From contig NC_053153.1 in assembly GCF_016808335.1 (NCBI RefSeq), forward strand, positions 29,581,590 through 29,645,589: 64,000 bases of DNA, written 5' to 3'. The DNA comes from Panicum virgatum. Its lineage: Eukaryota > Streptophyta > Magnoliopsida > Poales > Poaceae. The position numbers and the translations under genes were made by a program. The notes beneath the pieces are model-generated. The model saw only the letters and a program-made list of their open reading frames with translations, did not search any database and had not been told where the DNA came from. The stretch's first letter is position 1, and every line of letters starts with the position of its first letter. Of this stretch, positions 31,727-42,271 are shown in pieces.

Positions 31727-34726
31727 GATGATCTTGGTCAGATGCTGCGCGAAGCTGAGGAAGGTTGCGAAACAGAAAAGGAATCGAGAGATCTGAAGCG
31801 TATGTTGGAGGACTACAGAATATTGTGGTACCCAGATTGCAAACAAGACCAGAAGAAGTTGGGTACCACATTGGAATTATTGCAATGGAAGGCATCAAAT
31901 GGTTTGTCTGACAAGGGATTTGAGGAGTTGCTGAAACTTATAAAAAACTTACTCCCTGAGGGTAACACCTAGCCGGAGACAACATATGAGGCAAAAAAAG
32001 TTGTTTGTCCTTTAGGATTAGAGGCACATAAGATACATGCTTGTCCTAATGACTGCATCCTATATTGAGGTGAGTATGAAAATTTAGATTCATGCCCTGT
32101 ATGCAACGCATGCCGGTATAAGATCCCTCGAGATAATCCAAGCGACGTTGAGGGGATGTGTGTCAAGAAGAGGGTGCCTGCCAAGGTGATGTGGTATTTT
32201 CCTCTAATGCCACGTCTGAAACATTTGTTCATGAACAAAATGAATGCTAAATTGATGCGTTGGCACAAAGAAGAGCGTAAGCAAGACAATATGTTGAGAC
32301 ACCCCGCTGATGGGTCGCAGTGGAGAAAAGTGGACAGAACATTCCCAATATTTGCAAATGATGCGATGAATATAAGATTCGGCTTAAGTACGGATGGCAT
32401 GAATCCTTTCGGTGAGCAGAGCCGTTGCCATAGTACCTGGCCTGTGACACTCTGTATATACAACCTTCCTCCCTGGTTGTGTATGAAGCGGAAATTCATT
32501 ATGATGCTGGTGCTTATCCCCGGCCCGAAGCAACCCGGTAACGATATAGATGTGTATCTGAAACCACTGATTGAGGATCTTCTATTGTTGTGGAAAGAGG
32601 AGGGTGTTCGTATGTGGGATGCGCACGCAGAGGATCATTTTAACCTTCGTGCATTGCTTTTCGTAACCACCAACGATTGGCCAGCACTAAGTAACCTCTT
32701 TGGACAATCCAATAAGGGTTATAGGGCATGCACCCATTGTTTAGAAGAAACTGACAGCATGTACCTCAAGCGCTGTAGGAAGATCGTGTATATGGGTCAT
32801 CGTCAATTTCTTCCGATCAAGCACCCATTAAGGAGGAGGCATGCTCACTACGATGGAAAGGCATATCATCGTACCAAGCCTAGGCACCGTTGTGAGAAAA
32901 TGGTGTTTGAAATGGTCAAAGATATAAAAGTAGTATTCGGAAAAGGACCCAGCAGCAAATCAGTGCAGAGTGATGACGGACGTGCACCTATGTGGAAGAA
33001 GAAGAGTATTTTTTGGGAGTTACCTTATTGGGAAGTCTTAGACGTCCGCCACGCAATTAATGTGATGCACCTAACAAAAAATCTTTGTGTGAACCTTCTA
33101 GGTTTCCTTGGTGTCTACGGTAAGGCAAAGGATACATTGGAAGCGCGGTAAGATCTTCAACGTATGAAACAACGGGCCACCCTACATCCGGAAAAAAGGG
33201 ATAAAGTATGTCATTATCTAGGTCCTACGTGCTACACTCTTAGTAAGGAAGAGAAGCAAAGTATGCTCGACTGTTTGTACAGTATCAAGGTCCCATCAGG
33301 CTACTCTTCGAATATAAAGAGGCTACTGAACTTGAAAGAGAAGAAATTCGCACACGTAAAGTCCCATGACTGTCACGTGTTGATGACGCAATTGATTCCA
33401 GTTGCACTTAGAGGTATTCTACCAGCTAATGTTCGAGCAACAATCATAAAGCTATGCGTCTTTCTCAACACAATTTCTCAGAAGGCAATCGATCCATCGA
33501 GTTTAAGCATGCTACAAGAGGATGTTGTCCAAAGTTTAGTCAGTCTTGAAATGATATTTCCTCCATCATTCTTCAATATTATGACGCATCTTCTAGTTCA
33601 CCTGGTCAAAGAGATTGGTATTCTCGGTCCTGTTTTCCTTCATAATATGTTCGTTTTTGAACGATACTTTGCAGTCCTAAAGAAATACGTTCGTAATCGG
33701 GCTCGTCCAGCAGAAGGAAACATTGCGAAGGGTTATGTCACAGAGCAGGTCATTGAGTTTTGTGTTGACTATGTGGAAGAACTCTACCCAATTGGGATTC
33801 TAGTATCACGTCATGAGGGGCGGCTGATTGGAAAGGGCACACTTGGAAGAAAATCAGTAAATGCCACAGATCATGCCATGTTGAGCAAAGCACATCTCAC
33901 AGTTCTGCAACAATCAGCCTTGGTGGCTCCATACATGGAGGAGCACATGCAAATTGTGCGAAGCATATACCCTTTGAAGTCTGAGACATGTATTACAAAA
34001 CATCATAACGATACATTCGCCACCTGGTTGCAGAAGGAAGTCATGGCTAACCATCAAATTCATGAGCAGCTAGCTTGGCTGGCCAGGGGTCCGGCAAATT
34101 TAATCTTGATGTACCAAGGATATGAAATTAATGGTTACATATTTTATACAAGAGCCCAAGATAACAAGAGCACCAATCAAAATAGTGATGTCCGTATAGA
34201 TGCCACCGACTCTAGTGGCCAAACAAACTCATATTTTGGTTACATTGAAGAGATCTGGGAACTCGACTATGGGCCATTGAAAATACCTCTATTTCATTGT
34301 CAATGTGTTAAACTCACAGGAAAAGGTGTCGATATCGACGAGTACGGAATGACAACGGTAGACCTCAAAGAGCTTGGCTATCGAGACGAACCATTCGTCC
34401 TAGCTAAAGATGTCACTCAAGTTTTCTATGTGCAGCACATGTCTAGCAAACCGAGAAAGGACAAGTCCACGAATAAATCAAGATTTGTAGGTGCCGGAGA
34501 TGAGCCAAAGCGCCATATTGTTCTGGCAGGAAAAAAGAAAATTGTGGGAGTTGACGATGTCACAGATGAAGAAGAATACAATAAGGTTGAAGATATGACT
34601 CCGTTCGCAGTGGAGGTTGACACAAGTATTCTTTTAGCCAAAGAGGAGGCTCCGTACGCACGTCATGATCATAATGAAGGGACGATTGTAAAGCGAACCA
34701 TCATTAATATTCCCTTAGTCGAATGA
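31727..34726 (+). pseudogene. TNP2: CACTA TNP2-type transposase, N-terminus lost
   Basis: One continuous frame of about 1000 codons with only three nonsense codons: TAG at 31970-31972, TGA at 32066-32068 and TAA at 33149-33151. It aligns with the CACTA-1 TNP2 from the acidic DDLGQ segment onward, so the N-terminal Cys-rich domain is gone. The transposase_21 core is present (GTTLELLQWKA, FGLSTDGMNPFG, WPVTLCIYNLPPWLCMKRK, KKKSIFWELPYWEVLDVRHA). A complete DUF4218-type region follows (LIPVALRGILP, SLEMIFPPSFFNIMTHLLVH, FERYFAVLKKYVRNRARPEG-like), then a DUF4216-like region (YQGYEINGYIFYTRAQD). The C-terminus ends at the TGA after NIPLVE. The frame is well preserved apart from the three point stops. 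The TGA and TAA fit C-to-T changes and the TAG may be T-to-A. Confidence 0.93.
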
Positions 34727-34759
34727 TTATGTCTTGTAATATTTTCTGTGAATATTATT

Positions 34760-35330
34760 AGATTTCTTATGCAATGAATTGATTTATTGGACAATTAAAT
34801 GATTTATTATGCAATTAAAATGATTAGTTATGCACCTAAATGATTTATCATGTAGTAATTAGAATTATTGTGCATTTAAATGATTTATTATGCAATTATT
34901 TGATTTATTTTGCAATTAAAATGATTAGTTATGCACCTAAATGATTTATCATGTAGTAATTAGAATTATTGTGCATTTAAATGATTTATTATGCAATTAA
35001 AATGATTAGTTATGCACCTAAATGATTTATCAAGTATTAATTAGAATTATTGTGCATTTAAATGATTTATTATGCAATTATTTGATTTATTATGCAATTA
35101 AAATAATTAGTTATGCACGTAAATGATTTATTATATAGTAATTAGAATTATTGTGCATTTAAATGATTTATTAAGCAATTATTTGATTTATTATGCAATT
35201 AAAATAATTAGTTATGCATCTAAATGGTTTATCATGTAGTAATTAGAATTATTGTGCATTTAAATGATTTATTATGCAATTAAAATAATTAGTTATGCAC
35301 CTAAATTATTTATTATGTAGTAATTAAAAG
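34760..35330. repeat. AT-rich tandem repeat, unit about 80-105 bp
   Basis: About six copies of a unit containing GATTAGTTATGCACCTAAATG and GTAATTAGAATTATTGTGCA lie just after the TNP2 stop. Units vary by an optional insert of about 23 bp (TTATGCAATTATTTGATT). They form the 3' region of the TNP2 transcript. Confidence 0.9.
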
Positions 35331-35334
35331 AAAG

Positions 35335-35705
35335 CCTTAGGTACCGGTTACAATTATCAACTGGTACCTAAGGCAGGCAATTCCAAAAAAAAAGGGGTGG
35401 GCGCGGGTTCGAACCGTGGTCGCGGCGCACAAATTACACAGAGTTACCATTGAGCTATCGAGGGATTTCAGATGTTATGCCGCCAGAAATCTACAAAAGT
35501 AAATTACAAAGACCCTAAGGCACCGGTTTTCGTTCCCCACCCGGTGCCAAAGGGGAATTCAGTTCCCGCCCATTGGGCTCCTAAGGCACCGGGTGGGAGG
35601 TCACCCAGTACCTAAGGCTTTCCTTAGGCACCGGTTAGATACCCAACCGGTACCTAAGGCTGCCTTAGGTACCGGGTGACTTTATCACCCGGTGCCAAAG
35701 GCTTC
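35335..35705. repeat. Internal CACTA-type hairpin array between TNP2 and TNP1
   Basis: Five hairpins, such as GGTACCGGTTACAATTATCA with its partner CTGGTACC, GGCACCGGTTTT...CACCCGGTGCC and GGTACCGGGTGACTTTATCA with CCCGGTGCC, sit about 6 kb from the nearest terminus. They use the same motif as this element's ends and, as in CACTA-1, directly precede the GC-rich TNP1 leader. TATAAGCACCGG at about 35711 may be a TATA region. No CACTA terminus is present, so it is not simply an inserted copy end. Confidence 0.87.
35400..35472 (-). other. tRNA-like remnant within the internal array
   Basis: On the minus strand an A-box-like TAGCTCAATGGTA is followed about 35 bp later by a perfect B box GGTTCGAACC. 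Acceptor-stem pairing is poor, so this is not a working tRNA gene. It may be a tRNA-derived fragment or a Pol III promoter remnant. Confidence 0.35.
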
Positions 35706-36395
35706 CACCATATAAGCACCGGCCCTTTCCATCTTCCTCCACTCGCTGCCGCCCTCCGCCGCCTCGACCTCCGCCGCCGCTGCGCCGCCGCCCCACGTCG
35801 ACGCTCCTCGCTCTGCAGCTCTGCGCCACCGAGCACCGCTCCCGTGCGCCGCCACCGTCGATGCTCCTCGCTGTGCAGCTCTGCGCCGCCGCCACCGAGC
35901 ACCGCTCCCGTGCGCCGCCGCCGTCGATCCGCCACCCCACCGTGCCTCTTCGCCGCCCGTTCATCACCGGAGCTAGGTGAGGTGGTGAGGAAGCCCGGCC
36001 CATACCACATTTCCCCTCTCTCTCTTTGTCGCTCTATCTCGCCGGCGATTCCTCACCGAAGCCGCGGCTCCCCCCCTTGCTGCCGAGCGGCCACCTCCGG
36101 CCACCGCCGCACCTCCTGGACCCCCTAGCCACATTCCTCGTCGCCCCCTCTCCCTCCCCGGCCTAACCCCGCCACGAAACGAGCCCCGGAGCACTGTTTT
36201 CGGTGTACTCCGGCGGTCCGCCGCCGCATCTGCTCGCCACCGGAGCAAAGCTCCGCCCGCCCGAGCCGCCGGCTCCGCCTAGCGCCAAGCCGCGCCATCG
36301 CCCGAGCAGAGCCGAGCCGCAGCTGAGCCAGCAGCCGCGTCTCAAGCCGCCCCCACCCTGTTTCAGCCATTAGATCGAGATCCAACGGATCAGAT
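35706..36395 (+). promoter_or_regulatory. GC-rich leader of the TNP1 transcript (inferred)
   Basis: GC-rich with CGCCGCC runs and an internal duplication of about 60-70 bp (GACGCTCCTCGCTCTGCAGC near 35799 and GATGCTCCTCGCTGTGCAGC near 35859). It follows the internal array exactly as the CACTA-1 leader does. Open frames on both strands are compositional. Confidence 0.45.
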
Positions 36396-37312
36396 CTGTT
36401 AGATTCGAGCCGAACCAGAGCCGCCCCAGCGCTTTTGCTAAAGAGACCCTGAGTTTCTTCAAAATTAACCCGCAGTTCTTCCTAGTTCAAAAGAAATTCC
36501 AGAGAGGCCCTTTATAGATTTTTCTTGCAAATAAGTCCCTAGAATCTTGTTTAGCCATATCATTCACATTTTGACTCCGATTTTAGCGATTCTTGCGCTC
36601 ACGCGATCCTTGCATCATGCATCTGTTAGATCCGAGCCGAACCAGAGCCGCCCCGGCCCTTTTGCTAAAGAGACCCTGAGTTTCTTCAAAATTAACCCGC
36701 AATCCTTCCTAGTTCAAAAGAAATTCCAAAGAGGCCCTTTATAGATTTTTCTTGCAAATAAGTCCCTAGAATCTTGTTTTAGCCATATCTTTCACATTTT
36801 GACTCCGATTTTAGCGATTCTTGCGCTCACGCGATCCTTGCATCGTGCATCTGTTAGATTCGAGCCAAACCAGAGCCGCCCCGGCTCTTTTGCTAAAGAG
36901 ACCTTGAGTTTCTTCAAAATTAACCCGTAGTCCTTCCTAGTTCAAAAGAAATTCCAGATAGGCCCTTTATAGATTTTTCTTGCAAATAAGTCCCTATAAT
37001 CTTGTTTTAGCCATATCTTTCACATTTTGACTCCGATTTTAGCCTTGCGCTCACGCAATCCTTGCATTGTGCATTTGTTATATCTGAGCCGAAATAGAGC
37101 CGCCTCGGCGCTTTTGCTAAAGAGACCCTGAGTTTCTTCAAAATTAACCCGTAGTCCTTCCTAGTTCAAAAGAAATTCTAGAGAGGCCCTTTATAGATTT
37201 TTCTTGCAAATAAGTCCCTAGAATTTTGTTTTAGCCATATCTTTCACATTTTGACTCCGATTTTAGCGATTCTTGCGCTCACGCGATCCTTGCATCATGC
37301 ATCGTGCATGTA
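36396..37312. repeat. Four-copy tandem repeat, unit about 227 bp
   Basis: Copies start near 36398, 36625, 36853 and 37077, each beginning GTTAGAT/GTTATAT(T/C)(C/T)GAGCC and including AAAGAGACC(C/T)TGAGTTTCTT, TTTATAGATTTTTCTTGCAA and CTCACGC(G/A)ATCCTTGCAT. Copies are very similar. They lie in the intron region upstream of TNP1, so each copy may be an expanded piece of intron. Confidence 0.95.
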
Positions 37313-37623
37313 ACTCATGTATTTATCATGTAACTCGTGTATTTCTGTAACTCATGTATTTATCATGTAACTCATGTATTTATCATGTAACTCGTGTATT
37401 TCTGTAACTCATGCATGTATTTATGTATTATGAATTCTTCATTCTTAATTATGAAATCAAACACGACGCTCTCTCCTTCTTAACGACTTCTTAACAGCTA
37501 TCGGTCTCTCACTAACTCTCGTTGTCTCCTTGTCCCCGACGCTCTCTCGCTGTCTCCCCACTGACGCTCTCTCGCTGTCTCCTCACCGATGCTCGGTCTC
37601 TCGCTCACACACACGCACGCACG

Positions 37624-37664
<41 letters not shown>

Positions 37665-37910
37665 TCACACACACTCACACTGACTCACACACACACACAC
37701 TAACTCTCTCTCTTTCTCTGTCCCACTAACACACAAACACACACACACACACACTGACTCACACACACACTAACTCTCTCTCTCTTTCTCTGTCCCACTC
37801 ACACACAAACACACACACACTCTCTCTCTCTCTCCCCCCTCTAACATACATACTCTCTCTCTCACACACACACACACACACTCTCTCTCTCTTTCAAACA
37901 CGCATATTCG
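37310..37910. repeat. Minisatellite and (CA)n/(CT)n microsatellites
   Basis: First come repeats of GTAACTCATGTATTTATCAT (about 37309-37420). Then, from about 37608, there are long runs of CACACA, GCACGCAC and CTCTCT with interspersed ACTCACACTGACTC and TAACTCTCTCTCTTTCTC phrases repeated three times. Likely intron sequence of the TNP1 transcript. Confidence 0.95.
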
Positions 37911-37986
37911 TTCAAAGAATAGAATTCTCCTGCTTCATTTAAGGATGGACACATACTCTAACACATTTTTACGGTTTCCGTTAAGG

Positions 37987-40900
37987 ATGGACTCCTTCGG
38001 TGATGACGAGGTCGCCAAGCAATACATGTTGGACGCAATAAACGAAGATACGAGGGCCAACACCACCTAGCAGCATGTTCCAGTACGAATCTTAAAACTA
38101 TATGCATGGTGACTTCAGTAGATTTGTTTTGCGATTAACATATCTTTTCTGTAATTTAGTCGACCTCCGCATCGACTTCGTTGAGCCAGTCAAAAGGGAG
38201 ACACCGGCCAACCAAGAAAATGGAGGGAAGATAGGTCGTCACAGAAGTGGACGCAGAGGGCTGTCCAAGTGCTCCAGAGGCTGCTAGCACAAAATTTGTC
38301 AACCAATGTGGGGTTATTGTTCGGGCAAGAATTCTGATCACCACAAGACTATGGAAAATGAGCAAACCCGAAGAACAGCAACACGCCGTGCCTGCACATC
38401 AAAAGGAAATGCTATGGGCAGAACTCAAGGATATGTTCACTCTTCCTGAAGGAGTTGACCAAGAACTTGTGAAGAAATGTGCCTTGAAAAAGATGGCCCT
38501 TGCCTTTGCAACTTTCAAGAAGAAGTTGTACATTAATTACATCAAGAAGGATAAGGAGCCGAATTGGGACGATCTTCCTCAGGTTAAACCATACTGGGAG
38601 GAGTTCAAACAATACAAACTATCAGAGGAAGCCCAAGAAAAATCTGAACAGGCCAAGGTGAATGCAGCAAATAAGAAGTACAGCCACCACCTTGGGGCTG
38701 CCGGGTACAAGAAGTCAATAAAAAAATGGCAGAAGATGGAGCAGGACCTTCTGGATAGAGGCATCAGGCCGACGATTTGGGATTGGCCGGATAGATCCAA
38801 GTGGTGGTTATTTGCTAATGGCGTGACACTAAACCAGTTGGATGGAAATTTGGTCATGCCCGAGCATATGCAAGAAGTGTCCTGCGATCTAGTCGCTGCA
38901 ATAGATGAGACCCAACAAGGAACATTCCAGCCTCAAAGGGAGAATGATGAGCTGACAAGGGTATTAAAGAATCCGGAACACCCTGGACGAGCCCGCGTCA
39001 TTGGCGTGGTCCCATGGAAAGTTGCTTGGGCCGGAGATTCCTCTTACAAGACTCACCGAAAGAGCAAAGCCGAGCAGGAAGAGAAACTTCGTGCCATGCA
39101 AGAAGAGATGACAAGGAAGGTTGCGTCCTTGGAATCTCAGATGGACGCCAGGGTCAATAAGGCAGTGCAGCTAGCTCTGAGCCAAAGGGGAACTGCTGGG
39201 TCGCACCCGGATGTTGTGATAAGCCCGGTCTCTCAGCGACGCAACAGCTGTGCATCCACAGCGGCGCCCGACGTACAAGCGGAACAGCAACCCTAGATTG
39301 AGCCAACGGCGGTAGATGACCAGAGGTATCCAGTGGACGATGTCACCATGCCGACACCGTGCGAGCTTCATGTGCGAGCAAGAAATATATCCATTCATGT
39401 CGCATATGGGTCAGCCCTGCCCCTGAATCCTTCTACTACAATTCATGGAAGGCCGATAGCCCCTGGCTACACCTCCGTCACAGTCGAGCAGATAGTTGGA
39501 AACAATGAGGATCTTGAGCTCGACTTCGTTGGAGGGGATGGAGAGAAGACATTGGGAGATGCACCGCACGGGGTCATTCTATGGCGCAAGGCCGACATCA
39601 AACTTACTGCAAGCACAATGGCTCTGGTGCAGACCGATCGCCCGTCTCCACGGTCTCCCACACCGCCGTCCCCACAACCACCTCCTTCACCACCGTCTCC
39701 GCCGGCGCAAAGGGCCACGAGTACACCAACTCCTCCTGACCCAGAAAAAGGAAAGAAAAAGACAGCATCCCTCCCAGCGGCTGGACCCTCAAAGAAGAAG
39801 CAAAAAATGGTTGAAAGAAAATTAACCTACGAGAAAACTGCTGAGGAGTTGGAAGAGGAGACTGCTCGATATGTAAAAGAACAATTGAAGCCTAAAGTCC
39901 CCCCGCCGAGGGAAAATGTACCTCTAGAACTAGGGAAAAAGCTTCTCGCAAACCTAGACAACCCACCAAAACCGAAAAGCTTACCCTCGGACTATGATCA
40001 TACTCTGACAAAAGCACACAAGGTGAGAAATCTGAAGAAAAAATGTGGCAAGACCATTCCTCAGCTTGGCACACAACAAAAAGGACTCGAGCCCCTCCGT
40101 TTGCCAGGGTTGCCACTCCTACACCCGACGTACGTACAACTCCAGGCGGACCTACAGGCCGTGATATTTCTTTCTGAAACTGGATTAATGCTAGAGGAGG
40201 CAACGGGGCAAGTGGAGGCGGAAATCCCTGTCGCTCCCGTTCTTACTCCATTCCAACAAGGAAAACCTTGTCACTGAGGAAGAGGAGAAAAGTCTAGGCA
40301 CACAGATGTTCAATTTGCAAAGATGGTACCTGCGAATGTCGAAGGACCAAGGGAAAATGTTTGGAGTCAAGTATTGTGACCATGATTTCTTCCGCGGGGA
40401 AGAGGACTTCTGGGTGTACTTCGAAAATTTATATCACATTTACCATCGACAAGCCCTCGACGCCTCTATCATCACCATTTGGGTTTTGTAAGTATCACTT
40501 ACCTCTACATTAATACTTTTTGTTAACAAGAACATAATTATATGTGTGTATTATAAAATTGCAATTGTATCGTTTAGACAGGAGACCCAAAGAAGCCGAA
40601 AACATGGATGGCACCATCAGATCGGCTTCATGTCTCCTTTGCTAGTCAACCAGAAAGTGCTCAACGAAAATTACAAGGAAACGTGCCAAAACATGTACGA
40701 TTCGTTGACTAGGCAAAATTACAAATCCTCTATATTCATACCATACAACTTTGGGTAAGCCTTGGTCGACTCAATCCTCTGTTATATTACTAAATAAATA
40801 CTAAGTCGTCTAATGCATGTATGTATATATCCTATCTATATCCGCAGCTATCATTGGATTTTACTCATACTTTCCGTAGAGACCAGCAATCTTATAGTCT

Positions 40901-41534
40901 TTGACTCAATGAGAAATCCAAAGTCCGCAATCCAACATATCACAGACCCCTTGAACAGGTAAGTTCAGTTTGCACAATCAAATCTTTTTTCTGTTAATAA
41001 CAATTCCTGAATATCAAACTTAACTTTGAGCGCATGGTTTGGAAAAATTTTGTGAAAAATAACAAAGGACGTGGTCAATGGAGGCCCGAACTGAACGTTA
41101 ACATGGATTATCCGGTATGTTGATTCATAAAGATTTGTCTAGTTAAGTATATAATCTCAAATTGTTCTAAATTGAGTAATTTATTTGTTTCTCCTTAAGT
41201 GTGCGAGACAACAACAAGGAACTGATTGGTGCGGGTACTACGTATGCGACTACTTGCACATTATGACTCCATGCGGGAAGGTTACTGATGAAAACACGAG
41301 AGTACGTCCAAACCGTTCACTAGTATATTTTCATAATTATACTAACGCACATGATGTTAATCCTTTTTTTCTAAATGATAGATGTCTCAAATGGGGGATG
41401 AATGTTACTCTACTGATCGGATCAACACCATGTGCGAGCAGCTCGCCGGATTCATTTTGAACGAGATCTTGGATCCTAGAGGCGAGTTCTACCATGACGG
41501 TCACATCCATAGAGGACTTCCAATGACCTCCTGA
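37987..41534 (+). pseudogene. TNP1: CACTA TNP1-like protein with C-terminal ULP1-type protease
   Basis: Starts at ATG 37987 with a short first exon (TAG near 38068), donor near 38080 and acceptor near 38159. The main exon shares with CACTA-1 the landmarks HHLGAAGYKKSIKKWQKMEQ and GTFQPQRENDELTRVLKNPE. It then has a Lys/Glu-rich coiled coil, Pro/Ser-rich linker and charged helix. It is interrupted by TAG at 39294-39296 and a frameshift near 40085. Downstream exons, the first ending at a GTAAGT donor at 40488, encode an Ulp1-type (C48) cysteine protease module. The key residues are present: His in YHWILLIL, Asp in VFDSM, Gln and Cys in QQQGTDWCGYYVC. The last exon ends at TGA 41532-41534. In principle the protease removes SUMO-like tags; its role in transposition is unknown. 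Confidence 0.87.
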
Positions 41535-41819
41535 GGGGACCAGTAGTGGGACTACAAACATGATTTGTATATTTGTAAATATTTTTAAATATTATGTCTT
41601 GATGTTTGTAAATTTGTAAATATATTAGTTCATCTAATTAGCTTAATTATATGCTCGCATTTCACTTTTAGTTAGTTTCAAATATTCTCTGAAAATGAAC
41701 ACGAACGACCAATGAACGTATAGTACTGTAGAGCTTGAGTGCGTTTAGCAATTATAAAAGAATAAACAGTAATAAATATAACAAACAAAACTGAATTTGG
41801 GAAAAAAAGGGAAAAGGTC

Positions 41820-42056
41820 ATTGGTACCGGTTCGAAAGACCAACCGGTGCCAAAGGGGCTGCCACCTTGCGTCAGCGTGGCAAACTCTTTGATACCGGTT
41901 GGTGTTTCCAACCGGTACCAATGGAAGCCAAAGGCACCGGTTGAAAAACCCGGTGTCTTAAGGCGAGGCTATTGGTCGCGGTTGCAGGGCACCGGTTAGG
42001 AAACCGGTTCCTTTGGCCTTTCTCAGCCGGTGCTGAAGGCCTATTTTGTAGTAGTG
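41820..42056. repeat. CACTA-2 3' subterminal hairpin array and terminus
   Basis: Hairpins such as GGTACCGGTTCGAAAGACC with AACCGGTGCC, and GATACCGGTTGGTGTTTCC with AACCGGTACC, lead to the terminus GGCCTATTTTGTAGTAGTG at 42056. From 42057 to 42271 there is a short mixed-composition flank with no feature, into which the gypsy LTR is inserted. Confidence 0.92.
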
Positions 42057-42271
42057 TGATTGGTCGTTTCCGCCGCGCCCTTGCTACCTCTCTCTCGCTT
42101 GCTTGACACAAAAGCTACTGCCGGCGCCGGGCTGGGCGGCGTCTCACTGCGATCGACACCTCACGGAGGAGGATTGGAGACAGACCATCAGGATCGAGGG
42201 ATGGGGGATCGGAGAGCTCGCGCGGCCCGCCCGCTTTATCCTCCGACGCTGCCGCTAGTTCTGGGGCTTTT

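Larger units (their letters stand above)
29529..42056 (+). mobile_element. CACTA-2: complete CACTA (En/Spm) element, decayed
   Basis: Starts CACTACTAGAAAATGGGCC and ends with the complement of CACTACTACAAAATAGGCC. The flanking triplets are CGA (29526-29528) and TGA (42057-42059), one mismatch, consistent with an old 3-bp duplication. The order of parts matches CACTA-1, but the subterminal motif is different (ACCGGTT type). Between the 5' array and TNP2 a nested CACTA-like segment has replaced the TNP2 start. Length is 12,528 bp. Confidence 0.92.

Noticed and set aside
37608..37905. Possible CRISPR-like or regulatory repeat array
   Set aside because: These are simple CA/CT microsatellites in a plant genome, without spacers.
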